DNA of 64,000 nt from Pararhizobium sp. IMCC21322 (GTDB taxonomy: Bacteria > Pseudomonadota > Alphaproteobacteria > Rhizobiales > GCA-2746425). The translations under genes and the position numbers were made by a program. The stretch covers positions 2,394,412-2,458,411 of the forward strand of contig NZ_CP132335.1 in NCBI RefSeq assembly GCF_030758295.1. Direction: 5' to 3'. Positions within the stretch are counted from its first letter, which is position 1. Each line of letters opens with the position of its first letter. The notes beneath the pieces are model-generated. The model was not told the DNA's origin. It worked only from the letters and a program-made list of their open reading frames with translations, and made no database searches. Of this stretch, positions 24,361-33,616 are shown in pieces.

Positions 24361-25451
24361 CAAAATCCAAAAACATGTCACGCAGGCAGTTTGTGGCTGT
24401 TTCGACTGCGGGTGCAGCATCAGCCGCCACACTTGCAACGCCAGCAATTGCGACAGGACATGTTGAATGGCGATTTGTCACCTCTTGGCCAAGAAATTTG
24501 CCAGGGCCGGGCGTCACTGCACAACGCCTGGCTGACCGGGTTGGTGCCATGTCAGATGGGCGTTTGAAATTGCGCTTGTTTGCCGCCAGTGAGTTAGTGC
24601 CCGCTCTTGAAGTCTTTGATGCCGTGTCCAATGGCGCGGCAGAAATGGCGCACACAGCGGCCTTGTTCTGGCAGGGCAAGGTTGCTGCCGCACCATTTTT
24701 TACCGCTGTTCCGTTTGGCCTTGCCCCGATAGAGCACATTACATGGATTGAACATGGCGGTGGGCAGGAACTGTGGGACGAGCTTTATGCGCCTTTCGGA
24801 TTGAAGCCCTTCATGGCGGGAAATACCGGTTTTCAGATGGGCGGCTGGTACCGGCGGCCAGTCAATGTGCTGGATGATTTCAAAGGGCTGAAAATACGCA
24901 TGCCGGGGCTTGGCGGTCAGGTGTTGGCACGCATGGGAGCAAGCCCTGTGACCATCGCGCCCAGTGAAATTTTGCCGGCGCTGCAATCCGGCGTTATTGA
25001 TGCCACGGAATTTCTTGGTCCGTTTTCAGATATGGCCATGGGCTTTCATCGAGCTGTAAAACACTATTATTGGCCGGGCTTTCACGAGCCTAATGGCACT
25101 GGCGAAGCCATCATCTCAACCGAGGCCTGGAACGCGCTTGATGCTGATCTGAAAGCTGTTGTCGAGAACGCCTGCCGGGCTGAAAACGCTTATGCGCTGG
25201 CGGAAGCTGAATGGCAGAATGCATTGGCTCTGGAACGACTTGTGAAAGATTTCCAGGTGAATGTGCGCCCTTACCCGGAACCAATTCTGGACGCTGCCAG
25301 ACTAGCCGCCAAAGATGTGATGGCAAGCTTTAGCGCTGCCGATGATCTGTCATCCCGGATTTACCGCTCTATGCAAGCCGCCAAAGATCGTTTGGGGCCG
25401 TGGTCAAACATATCTCAAGCAGCTTTTTTCAATGCGCGGCAAATAAAATAA
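24357..25451 (+). CDS. TRAP transporter substrate-binding protein (DctP/TakP-like), Tat-exported
   Basis: 364-residue periplasmic binding protein. The N-terminus MSRRQFVAVSTAGAASAA is a twin-arginine signal, with cleavage expected after PAIA. The mature part shows the DctP-family core, including GLKIRMPGLGGQVLARMGAS and ILPALQSGVIDATEF, where the conserved Arg normally pairs with a substrate carboxylate; the closest type I recall is TakP, the 2-oxoacid-binding subgroup. The start overlaps the thiD stop (ATGA), so it is under the TPP riboswitch. No DctQ or DctM membrane partner is near, so it must use one encoded elsewhere. The context suggests uptake of a thiamin precursor; this is inference. 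Confidence 0.88.
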   Translation: MTKSKNMSRRQFVAVSTAGAASAATLATPAIATGHVEWRFVTSWPRNLPGPGVTAQRLADRVGAMSDGRLKLRLFAASELVPALEVFDAVSNGAAEMAHTAALFWQGKVAAAPFFTAVPFGLAPIEHITWIEHGGGQELWDELYAPFGLKPFMAGNTGFQMGGWYRRPVNVLDDFKGLKIRMPGLGGQVLARMGASPVTIAPSEILPALQSGVIDATEFLGPFSDMAMGFHRAVKHYYWPGFHEPNGTGEAIISTEAWNALDADLKAVVENACRAENAYALAEAEWQNALALERLVKDFQVNVRPYPEPILDAARLAAKDVMASFSAADDLSSRIYRSMQAAKDRLGPWSNISQAAFFNARQIK

Positions 25452-25470
25452 TTTTAAGTGGGTGCGGCCC

Positions 25471-26250
25471 CTAAAACGCGGATGGGAACAGGCCGCCGTC
25501 CAATAAAAGGTTCTGGCCTGTAATATAGCCGCCATGCTGTGAACAAAGAAACGCACACGCATTGCCAAATTCCTCTGGTGTTCCAAAGCGGCGGGCAGGG
25601 ATCTCTGCTCGCTGATTTGCAGCCACTTCTTCTTCTGTTGCACCTGAGTTTTTAGCAGTGGCACGAAGGCCGCCGCGCAGACGGTCCGTGTCCATCTTGC
25701 CGGGCAGAATGTTGTTGATGGTAATCCCGTGCGGCGCGAGCTGACGGGCAACACCGGCCAGAAACGATGTCAGGCCTGCTCGTGCGCCAGAGGACAGATC
25801 AAGCCCTTCCAGCGGGCTCAGCACCGAAAGAGACGTGATGTTGACCACACGTCCGAAATTCTTTTCTTTCATGGAAGGGCTCACCGCCTTGATCAGCTCT
25901 ATCGGCGTGATCATGTTTTGCACGACACCTTCAATCATCGCATCACGGTCAAGCAGGGTATAATCCTTGCGGGGTGGACCCCCATTATTATTGACGAGGA
26001 TGTCTGGCTGCGGGCAGGCCGCTAGCAGCTTTGCCTGGCCTTCAGCCGTTGAGACATCGGCAATGACGGCGGTCACTGTTGCACCGGTGGCTTCCCTGAT
26101 TTCAGCTGCTGTCAGTTGCAACGTTTCCTCAGTCCGGCCATTTACCACAATGGCGCAACCTGCTTGAGCCAGCGCCATGGCGCAACCTTTGCCAAGCCCC
26201 TTGCTGGAAGCGCAGATAATTGCGGTTTTTCCTGAAATACCAAGGTCCAT
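25471..26250 (-). CDS. Atypical SDR-family oxidoreductase lacking the YxxxK catalytic pair
   Basis: 259-residue Rossmann protein of the short-chain dehydrogenase family. The cofactor loop is ASSKGLGKG (about 14-22), the NNAG equivalent is NNNGGP (about 88), and the catalytic-Ser strand is VVNITSLSVLSP (about 137). Where classical SDRs have Tyr-x-x-x-Lys before the helix, this one has SSGAR (about 155-159), so both Tyr and Lys are replaced. The start is supported by AGGAG eight bases upstream. A subset of bacterial SDRs shares this substitution and may have another proton relay or no reductase activity. It is convergent to the TRAP gene, with only about 20 bp between stops. Confidence 0.85.
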   Translation of the reverse strand: MDLGISGKTAIICASSKGLGKGCAMALAQAGCAIVVNGRTEETLQLTAAEIREATGATVTAVIADVSTAEGQAKLLAACPQPDILVNNNGGPPRKDYTLLDRDAMIEGVVQNMITPIELIKAVSPSMKEKNFGRVVNITSLSVLSPLEGLDLSSGARAGLTSFLAGVARQLAPHGITINNILPGKMDTDRLRGGLRATAKNSGATEEEVAANQRAEIPARRFGTPEEFGNACAFLCSQHGGYITGQNLLLDGGLFPSAF

Positions 26251-26479
26251 GACATATTCTCCTGTTCTATTTTTACCGGCACCATAAGGACCGGAGCAGT
26301 TTGGACAAAGCGAAAACAGTCGGTTGTCACAAAACCGAAGTGAGAATCAGCTTTAAGGTTGCAGAAGCACTCCGTTCAGGCGGTTTGATTTCTTGCAATC
26401 ATCCTTGCAGTTATTCTGGCGACCATTTTATGAATGCATTGACCGACCCGCGTAACATCCGTTCCCAAAACATTTTTGA

Positions 26480-26801
26480 ACTCCATTTCTGTCCGATGTC
26501 CATCTGGGAACGAAGGGCCGCCAGGCCGAATTGCTGCTTGTTTTTTTGCGCTGCCATGATGCCGAAACGCTCTACCTGGTCGGCGACATAATCGATGGGT
26601 GGCGGCTGAAAAAGGGTTGGCATTGGTCGCTGGCCCACAATGATGTGGTACAAAAACTGCTTCGCAAAACCCGCAGGGACGCACATTTGGTTTACCGGCA
26701 ATCACGATGAATTTCTGCGCCATTATCTGTGCACCCATTTTGGCGGTGTGGAAGTTGTTGAGCGCAAGATGCATATGGCAGCAGATGGTCGCCGCTATCT
26801 T
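26480..26801 (+). pseudogene. Remnant of an LpxH-like UDP-2,3-diacylglucosamine diphosphatase / metallophosphoesterase
   Basis: Two reading frames together spell a recognisable calcineurin-like phosphoesterase fragment. The first frame contains LSDVHLGTKGRQAELL, LYLVGDIIDGWRLKKGWHW and SLAHNDVVQKLLRKTRR, then runs into TGA. After a shift near 26690 the second frame continues with TGNHDEFLRHYL and THFGGVEVVERKMHMAADG. DVH, GDIID and GNHDE are the metal-binding blocks of the family. The start, and everything after GRRYL (the C-terminal half with the expected HGDQF block), are missing, so the gene is frameshifted and truncated at both ends. The flanking stretches 26251-26479 and 26802-27028 show nothing further that I can recognise. 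Confidence 0.8.
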
Positions 26802-27028
26802 GAAAAACAATGTCTCTGGCGCAAAAGTCGCCGTGCTTGAAGAAGATCTGAGAAGTGCCTGTCTGAAGGCTCTCTAATTAAACGGGCGTGATTGTCGGAC
26901 ATTTGCTTTGGTGCAATCGTGGCAGGCATCAGCGGCTCACTTCTATGGCCACATCCAAAGTGGTGCGCCAGATTCAAAGCACAATCAGACGGCTTGACAG
27001 GGCAGACCATGCCGACCAGAACTTGTGG

Positions 27029-28021
27029 ATGATTACACCCACTTATGATGATGTTCTGGCAGCAGCAGAACGGCTCAAAGGCTTCGCCATCCGAACGCCG
27101 CTGTTATATTCGCCTGCGCTTTCTGAGCGCTTTGACGCATGGGTTTATCTGAAATCAGAGAATCTGCAGCGCACCGGCTCGTTCAAGTTTCGCGGGGCAT
27201 TTAATGCGCTGTCCCAAATCCCTGAAATTGACCGAACCAGGGGTGTGCTGGCCATATCATCCGGCAATCACGGGCAGGGCATTGCAGAAGCGGCCCGTTT
27301 GCTGGGCATTCAGGCAACCATCATCATGCCTGCAGATGCGCCCGAAGTAAAAATTTCACGAACACGGGACAGCGGTGCGGAACTGATATTCTATGACAGG
27401 GCTGGCGAAGACCGTGATCAGATTGCCAAAACACATATGCAGCAATCAGGCGCTGTGCTGATTCATCCCTTCAACAATGCAGATGTGATCGCCGGTCAGG
27501 GTACGGTTGGGCTGGAGATTGCAGATGAACTCAATTCCCGTGGCGAGGTGCCTGACATACTTCTGGCTTGCACCGGTGGCGGTGGCCTGACAGCCGGGCT
27601 GGCACTGGCGTGCAGTAAACGCTATCCGGACTTGCAGATGTTCAGCGTTGAGCCGGATGGGTTCGATGATTATCGGCGATCACTTCTGTCCGGAGCTATT
27701 GTCAGCAATGATGTCACCACCGGTTCAATCTGTGACTCAATTCTAACTCCAGCGCCCGGAGAGATTGGGTTTTCAATCAACAAAGATCGGTTGAAGGGAG
27801 GCCTTTCGGTCAGTGACCTTGATGCATTGCGGGCCATCCGGTTTGCGTTTGAACAACACCGCATGCTGGCAGAACCAGGCGGCGCAGTCGCACTTGCAGC
27901 AATCTTGAGTGGAAGGCTGGAAACCCAAGTGGGATCATTATCGGGAAAGACAATTGTCGCAACTGTGTCGGGCGGCAATGTGGACCAGTCTGTGCTGCTG
28001 CAGGCGCTTCAGATCACCTGA
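27029..28021 (+). CDS. Threonine/serine dehydratase, PLP-dependent
   Basis: 330-residue fold-type II PLP enzyme, likely converting threonine (or serine) to a 2-oxo acid and ammonia. The PLP lysine sits in GSFKFRGAF (about residue 51), followed by the Asn loop SSGNHGQGIA and the glycine-rich phosphate loop CTGGGGLTAGLAL. Length and motifs match the catabolic TdcB/serine racemase-like group without an ACT domain. The frame is open 47 codons further upstream, but that extension has no family resemblance and crosses into the unrelated region behind the phosphoesterase remnant, so I use the ATG of MITPTYDDVL. It is convergent with the GGDEF-EAL gene. Confidence 0.9.
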   Translation: MITPTYDDVLAAAERLKGFAIRTPLLYSPALSERFDAWVYLKSENLQRTGSFKFRGAFNALSQIPEIDRTRGVLAISSGNHGQGIAEAARLLGIQATIIMPADAPEVKISRTRDSGAELIFYDRAGEDRDQIAKTHMQQSGAVLIHPFNNADVIAGQGTVGLEIADELNSRGEVPDILLACTGGGGLTAGLALACSKRYPDLQMFSVEPDGFDDYRRSLLSGAIVSNDVTTGSICDSILTPAPGEIGFSINKDRLKGGLSVSDLDALRAIRFAFEQHRMLAEPGGAVALAAILSGRLETQVGSLSGKTIVATVSGGNVDQSVLLQALQIT

Positions 28022-28051
28022 CATCCCCTAAACGCCCCAAACGCACCTGAA

Positions 28052-30673
28052 CTATCCGGCGGCGACGTCTTGTGCTGTGTCCAAGGGTACAAGGCCAAAT
28101 TCCGAAACCGGCAATGGCCGTCCATATCTGAATCCCTGCAAAGTATTGCAGCCGATGAACTTCAGCAGCAATTCATGTCTTTCGGTTTCAATACCTTCAG
28201 CCGTTACGACCATTCCAAGCGATGAAGCAAGATTTACAACGCATTGCACAACAGCTGCCGACTGAGGGTTTGTATCGATATCGGCGACAAAGGACCGGTC
28301 GATTTTGACTTTGTCGAACGGGAAGTTCTGAATGTAGCCCAAGCTCGAATAGCCGGTTCCAAAATCATCCAACGCAATCTTGATACCTTTCGACTTGAAG
28401 GCATCAATGGCGCGTCGTGCAACATTCGTATCGTAGATCAACAAACCTTCGGTCACTTCCAGTTCCAGACGGTGAGGGTCAAATCTGGTTTCTTCAAGTG
28501 CATCGAATACGCGCTTTGCCAACATTGGGTCCTTGAATTGAACCGGAGAAAGATTCACAGACAAAAACAAATCTGACCAGGGAGCTATTGCTTCCAGAGC
28601 TGATCGTAAGACCCAGTCTCCCAACTCAACGATAAATCCGGATTCTTCGGCAATCGGAATAAATTCATTGGGCAAAATCAGCCCGCGGCTTGGGTGATTC
28701 CAGCGCGCCAGCGCCTCAGCACCAATGACTTCCTGCGTCTGCGCATCGACAATGGGTTGAAGGTAGACTTCCAATTCCTTGTTTCTAATTGCATTGGAAA
28801 GTTCCTGCTTCATGGCGCGGCGCTTTAATGTTTCCAATTCAAAGACCGGGTCGAACATAACGGGTTCACTTTTCCCCGATGCCTTCGACTTGTACATCGC
28901 CAGATCGGCGCGCCGCATCAACTCTTCATGGGTGTCACCATGATCGGGGTGCATGGCAACGCCCACTGACACGCCTGACACAATTGTATGTCCGCCAATG
29001 ACCAGTGGTTGGCCGATCGCATGCGCCATTTGATGCCCAAGTTGAAGCGCTGTCTCTCTGTCTTCAACAGGCTTGAATACAATGAATTCATCGCCGCCAA
29101 GTCGGCCGACAAACGCATCATGTCCGGCGATTTGTTTCAGCAGTTTGGCGGTGCGCTTCAAAAGATCATCACCAATTTTGTGGCCGCAAAGATCGTTGAC
29201 CGCCTTGAACTGATTGAGATCAAGGAAAAAGGCTGCCGTTGTCCTGCCTTGTAAATTGTATTTATCATTCTCAACCATGCGGCCGAAATGGGCGCGGTTC
29301 GGCAGGCCCGTCAGGGTGTCATGAAACGCAATATAATTTGCATTTGCTTCGCTGGCACGCAATTGCCGTTCGGCCAGCTTGGCTGACGTTATGTCTGTCA
29401 TCGAAGCCACTGCGCCTATCAATGTATCATCGGAGGCCTTCAGCGGAGCGGCCTGGGCGATCACATGGCGCTGGGGTAACCCGGCTGGCGCGATCACCAT
29501 TTCCCGGTTTACAACGGAACCGCCCTGCATTGCCTCGAAAAGCGGGTTGCGGTCATCCGTGAGGGGCGTGATCCCGTCTGCTTCAAATAGATTGGTCGAT
29601 TCAACATAATCCGCACCGTAGGGGGATATGTGGTCTATGCCATGAATGTTGCGACCGGATTGGTTGAAGAGTGTCAACGAACCTTCCGCATCGCAGGCAA
29701 CAACACCATCCTTGATGTTTTCCAGCACTGCGTTGAGCATTTCTGCCTGGCGCTCCATCGTCTTGCGCGCTGCAACCTGTTTCGTTACCAGCATGGAAGA
29801 AGCGACGACGCCCTGTACCTCACCTTGTTGCGATTTCCATGGCCTGACTTCCCACCGCAGATACTCAATCTCTCCATTTGCCAGTTTTACCGGATCTTCG
29901 GCAATACGTATCGTTTTTCCAGAGAGTGCATCATGGTATGCTTTATACCAGCCCGGATGGCTTGTGCTTAATCCGCCAATATCGTTGCTTGCGGCATTTG
30001 TATCCAGCAGGGCCATAAAATCACGCCAGCTGTCGCTGCAGGCAAGGTAGTTTCCTTTTAAGTCCAGCAGGGCGATTCCATTGGGAACAAATTGAATAAG
30101 TGCGCGGATCTGGCTTTCGGTTGCCGCTGCCTTGTTCTGGGCTTTCTGACGGTATTCTATTTCCTCAAGAACATTTCCTGTGACGCTGCGCATATCCATC
30201 TGGTCGACAACAATTGCAGCCAGATCTGCAAGGCGCTGCTGTTCCTTTTTGCCAAAGTCATGCCTTGTCTTCGTGTCTACGATGCACAATGAGCCCAACC
30301 GGTGGCCACTTTGGGCAAGGAGAGGAGCCCCGCAATAGAACCGGATGGCCATTTCACCCGTCACAAACGGGTTGTTCCTGAAGCGCTCATCCTGTGTTGT
30401 GTCGGGCACGCACAGCACGCCATCTTCAAGAATGGTGTAAGCACAAAACGCAAGATCACGAGGCAATTCTGGCGCTTCCAGACCACAGGATGCCTTAAAC
30501 CATTGTCGGTCTGTGTCGATCAGGGAGATGAGCGCGATCGGCGCATCAAACAATTCAGATGCAAGATCTGTTATGCGGTCAAAGACGCTTTCCTTCTCCG
30601 AATCAAGGATGGCGAAGCGCCGAAGTGTTGCCAGGCGCTCTGCTTCATTTTCTGGGATCGGTGCAGGTATCAT
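28052..30673 (-). CDS. GAF-PAS-GGDEF-EAL cyclic-di-GMP turnover protein
   Basis: 873-residue soluble signalling protein. Order: GAF domain (about 1-155, with FDAPIALISLIDTDRQWFKA), two PAS-like domains (about 185-300 and 310-420), GGDEF domain (GRLGGDEFIVF) and EAL domain (GAEALARW, then LDDFGTGYSSLGYI). Both active-site motifs are intact, so it can in principle make and degrade c-di-GMP. No RxxD inhibitory site precedes GGDEF. There is no membrane segment, so it senses a cytosolic signal. I take the start MIPAPIPENE, with GAGAGA upstream; the frame extends 18 codons more. The second diguanylate cyclase gene lies just upstream in the same direction. Confidence 0.92.
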   Translation of the reverse strand: MIPAPIPENEAERLATLRRFAILDSEKESVFDRITDLASELFDAPIALISLIDTDRQWFKASCGLEAPELPRDLAFCAYTILEDGVLCVPDTTQDERFRNNPFVTGEMAIRFYCGAPLLAQSGHRLGSLCIVDTKTRHDFGKKEQQRLADLAAIVVDQMDMRSVTGNVLEEIEYRQKAQNKAAATESQIRALIQFVPNGIALLDLKGNYLACSDSWRDFMALLDTNAASNDIGGLSTSHPGWYKAYHDALSGKTIRIAEDPVKLANGEIEYLRWEVRPWKSQQGEVQGVVASSMLVTKQVAARKTMERQAEMLNAVLENIKDGVVACDAEGSLTLFNQSGRNIHGIDHISPYGADYVESTNLFEADGITPLTDDRNPLFEAMQGGSVVNREMVIAPAGLPQRHVIAQAAPLKASDDTLIGAVASMTDITSAKLAERQLRASEANANYIAFHDTLTGLPNRAHFGRMVENDKYNLQGRTTAAFFLDLNQFKAVNDLCGHKIGDDLLKRTAKLLKQIAGHDAFVGRLGGDEFIVFKPVEDRETALQLGHQMAHAIGQPLVIGGHTIVSGVSVGVAMHPDHGDTHEELMRRADLAMYKSKASGKSEPVMFDPVFELETLKRRAMKQELSNAIRNKELEVYLQPIVDAQTQEVIGAEALARWNHPSRGLILPNEFIPIAEESGFIVELGDWVLRSALEAIAPWSDLFLSVNLSPVQFKDPMLAKRVFDALEETRFDPHRLELEVTEGLLIYDTNVARRAIDAFKSKGIKIALDDFGTGYSSLGYIQNFPFDKVKIDRSFVADIDTNPQSAAVVQCVVNLASSLGMVVTAEGIETERHELLLKFIGCNTLQGFRYGRPLPVSEFGLVPLDTAQDVAAG

Positions 30674-30902
30674 CAGGGTAGATCTCTCGTAGTCTTTATG
30701 GCTGTCCAACAATCCTGTCGGACACATTGATAAGTCTATACAACTATTAAGTGCTAAAAATATATATACATCTTAATGTTTAGCGTGGGGTCGTTAACAA
30801 CGTCTTCGATCTTCCCGATTCTCAAACGTAATATGGAGCCGGTGGTCAGGGTGCACCGGTATCTTAAATGGCTTGAATGGGGGCCGCATCTTGGGTATTT
30901 CT

Positions 30903-32558
30903 CTATCCGGCCTCTAACTCATTTGCAGTCATGACACGATTTCGTCCCGCGTCCTTGGCTCCGTAAAGAGCCCTGTCACTGGCACGGATCAAATCTTGAG
31001 GGCCGTATTTTTGTCCAGGTATTGCTGTTGCGACACCCGCTGAAATAGTGACGCGTGGAAGCGCGGCATCTCCATAGTCAATAATCATGGACTCGGTTTT
31101 TCCACGCAGGACTTCTGCGCGCTCACGGGCTTCCTCCATTGAACTGCGGGGCAGCAGGACAAGGAACTCTTCACCGCCCAATCGAGCTGCAATCTCACCA
31201 TCTTTCACGATAGACTGCATAACTTCCCCGATGTGCCGCAGAACCGTGTCTCCGGCATCATGCCCGTGCAGATCGTTGAATGGTTTGAATTTATCCACGT
31301 CCAGCGCAATCACCGAGACCTGATGTCTGTCTCGTTCCGCCTCTGCCAATGCGTGGCGGCACTGGTTCATCAGGTGGCGACGGTTCCAAAGGCCTGTCAG
31401 CGGATCTTTCGTTGACTGATCCATAAGTTCGTCGCGTAACTTCACATTAGCAATTGCCAGACTGATCTGTTCAGCACAACGCACAGCAAAGGGCATGATC
31501 GTCTCTTCGAACAGGGTTCGGTCAGCGGTTGTCTCAGCACTGAAGCGGATGTGTAACAGGCCCACCGTCTCGCCGTGTGCAATGATGGGGATGCAGATAT
31601 ATTCGCGCCCATCACTCAGGTTGGGAATGTCGACAACATGTTTGCACGTAATGCCGATCTCGTCAGGACCGAAATGGGTCATCCGACCACGGCGCAGTGC
31701 CCAGCAATCATCGGGATGGATATGTGCCTGAATAGCGCCGTTACGATTCCACTCGCAGGAACCGTCCAACATGTCACGCGAATTGCTGTAAACGTAGAGC
31801 TCCCCGGAGGAATCCTCGAATATGCGTGTCATGAAACACTCTACAACGCGGAAGAGTTCAGGCAGGGATTGGCAACTCTGTAGCCATTCACCCAACTGCG
31901 ACAGGTTTCGCATTTGGACTTTCCGTGTCCGCTCTGTCTCCAGAGCAATGCGGGCCTGGTCATTTGCCTCTTCAGCGGCATTTTTTGCCTTCAGAAGATC
32001 TGCTTCACGCTTTTTGAGTTCTGTCACATCAAAAGCGACGCCTGCAGTGCCGCCGGAGGTCAGTCGGTACTTGACGACACGAAACACACCGTGATCACCA
32101 TAGTCCCGTTCCACCATGTCTCCTGATGCAAGTCGTTGCGACTGAACCCGTCTTTGGACTTCGGTTTCCAACTCTTCGCTTGAAACAGTATCCTTGATCT
32201 GCTCCCGCACAAGATCAGCATAATGAACCCTTTGCCCGGGAGCCAAGGCATTGCGCATTTTCAGCAGGGCAGGATGCAGATTCTCATAGGCTGGATTGGT
32301 GGCAAGCAACCGATCATCCGATGTGTAGACACAGTAAGGTGTGGGCGCACGCTCAATTGCCTCTTTCAGGATACTGTGTTCCTGAACAAGCTGGGCGAGG
32401 GCTACTCGATCCTGAGAAAGCCGTGTAACGGTCTCCTCAGTACTGCCTTTCGCCGTAGCAACCGCAAAGGCGATTGATTCTGGAACAATGGCAGCAATTG
32501 TTTTCTTTTCAGAATTCACTCCCAATCCAAAACCTCCCCTGCGACAGTGATGAGGCAT
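30903..32558 (-). CDS. PAS-GAF diguanylate cyclase
   Basis: 551-residue cytosolic protein that should make c-di-GMP from GTP. A PAS-like domain (about 60-170, APTPYCVYTSDDRLLATNPA) is followed by a coiled linker, a GAF-like domain (about 215-385) and a C-terminal GGDEF domain with the accepted variant ARLGGEEFLVLL. The I-site position reads KDGE, not RxxD, so product inhibition of the usual type is not expected. The start is ambiguous: a TTG at codon 12 is seven bases behind GGGGAGG and may be the true start. About 230 bp separate it from the GGDEF-EAL gene, with no recognisable element in between. Confidence 0.9.
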   Translation of the reverse strand: MPHHCRRGGFGLGVNSEKKTIAAIVPESIAFAVATAKGSTEETVTRLSQDRVALAQLVQEHSILKEAIERAPTPYCVYTSDDRLLATNPAYENLHPALLKMRNALAPGQRVHYADLVREQIKDTVSSEELETEVQRRVQSQRLASGDMVERDYGDHGVFRVVKYRLTSGGTAGVAFDVTELKKREADLLKAKNAAEEANDQARIALETERTRKVQMRNLSQLGEWLQSCQSLPELFRVVECFMTRIFEDSSGELYVYSNSRDMLDGSCEWNRNGAIQAHIHPDDCWALRRGRMTHFGPDEIGITCKHVVDIPNLSDGREYICIPIIAHGETVGLLHIRFSAETTADRTLFEETIMPFAVRCAEQISLAIANVKLRDELMDQSTKDPLTGLWNRRHLMNQCRHALAEAERDRHQVSVIALDVDKFKPFNDLHGHDAGDTVLRHIGEVMQSIVKDGEIAARLGGEEFLVLLPRSSMEEARERAEVLRGKTESMIIDYGDAALPRVTISAGVATAIPGQKYGPQDLIRASDRALYGAKDAGRNRVMTANELEAG

Positions 32559-32768
32559 GATCAGTTTAAATCATCAACGTGACCTTAAGAATTGCAGCAA
32601 CTGCGAAGCTTGGTTAACAAAGATTTTGTGAGTTCAGTAAAAAATAAGTATAAAAAACAAGAGGGTTTTGGAGGCGAAATATTTCATCAAACATTTCTTA
32701 AAAATAGACCAGAAACCCGATTGAACGGTGTCTGTGTCGAGGAAAACCTATCCCGCCAAGTTTACTAG

Positions 32769-33612
32769 GTTCAGGACCCATTAAAATTTGGGATTCCCAT
32801 CGGCAGTGATTTGTGATTCCTTCCAATCGAGGAGGATCACAGATGAGCACTTTGTTTTGGCTTTCCGAAGAGCAACTTGAGCGGATGAAACCACATTTTC
32901 CACTTTCGCACGGCATCCCGCGTGTCGATGACCGTCGTGTACTGAGTGGCATCATCCACGTTATCAGAAACGGCCTTCGATGGTGCGATGCGCCAGTTGA
33001 TTATGGGCCGCATAAGACGCTGTACAATCGGTTTGTGCGGTGGAGCGGACTGGGCGTTTTTGATCGTATATTCAGCAGTTTGGTGGCCGAGGAAGGTCCG
33101 CCAGATACATTGATCATTGATGCCACACACCTGAAGGCTCATCGCACTGCGGCAAGCCTTCAAAAAAAGGGGTTCTTCCCCGTCGCATCGGTCGCACCAA
33201 AGGCGGGTTAAATTCCAAGCTTCACGCTGTCACCGATGGCAAGGGACGGCCCATCATGATGGCCTTGAGCGAAGGGCAAATGTCGGATCATCTGGGTGCC
33301 AAGCTGCTGTACCCAGCCATGCCAAGCGCCCAAACGCTGATCGGGGACAAAGGATACGATAGCGACGAGTTCCGCGCAGCATTGAAAGCAAAAGGCATCA
33401 AGCCCTGCATTCCGCCAAGATCAGGCAGGAATAATCCGGCCACATATTCAAAGGCATTGTACAAACAGCGCAATCTGATCGAACGCATGTTTGGCAAACT
33501 CAAGGACTGGCGCCGTATCGCGACCCGCTACGACCGATGCGCCCATACCTACTTCTCAGCAATCTGCATCGCCGCAACAGTGATCTTCTGGATCAATCAA
33601 TGAGTCCTGACC
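32769..33612 (+). mobile_element. IS5-family (IS427-type) insertion sequence, 844 bp
   Basis: The element is framed by CTAG on both sides (32765-32768 and 33613-33616), consistent with a 4-bp target duplication of the IS5/IS427 type. Its ends are imperfect inverted repeats: GTTCAGGACCCATT on the left and GGTCAGGACTCATT, read inward, on the right. It contains a two-frame transposase gene. The right CTAG is also the left target site of the neighbouring MITE. Confidence 0.88.
32843..33603 (+). CDS. IS5/IS427-type DDE transposase made by -1 frameshifting (ORFA-ORFB)
   Basis: The first frame starts at ATG after GGAGG (MSTLFWLSEEQLERM) and stops at 33211. The second frame, -1 relative to it, carries the rest (IGRTKGGLNSKLHAVTDG to the end at 33603). 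The overlap has the classic slippery heptamer A-AAA-AAG in the zero frame (33163-33169), followed by GGGG. DDE residues lie in IIDATHLKAH, LIGDKGYDSDEF and the YKQRNLIERMFGKLK block, which matches Y-(2)-R-(3)-E-(6)-K. The fusion product would be about 253 residues. Both halves look complete, so the element may be active. Confidence 0.88.
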
Positions 33613-33616
33613 CTAG

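Noticed and set aside
26888-27028. N-terminal extension of the threonine dehydratase
   Set aside because: The 47 extra codons lack resemblance to the family and lie in the degenerate region; MITPTYDDVL is the normal family start.
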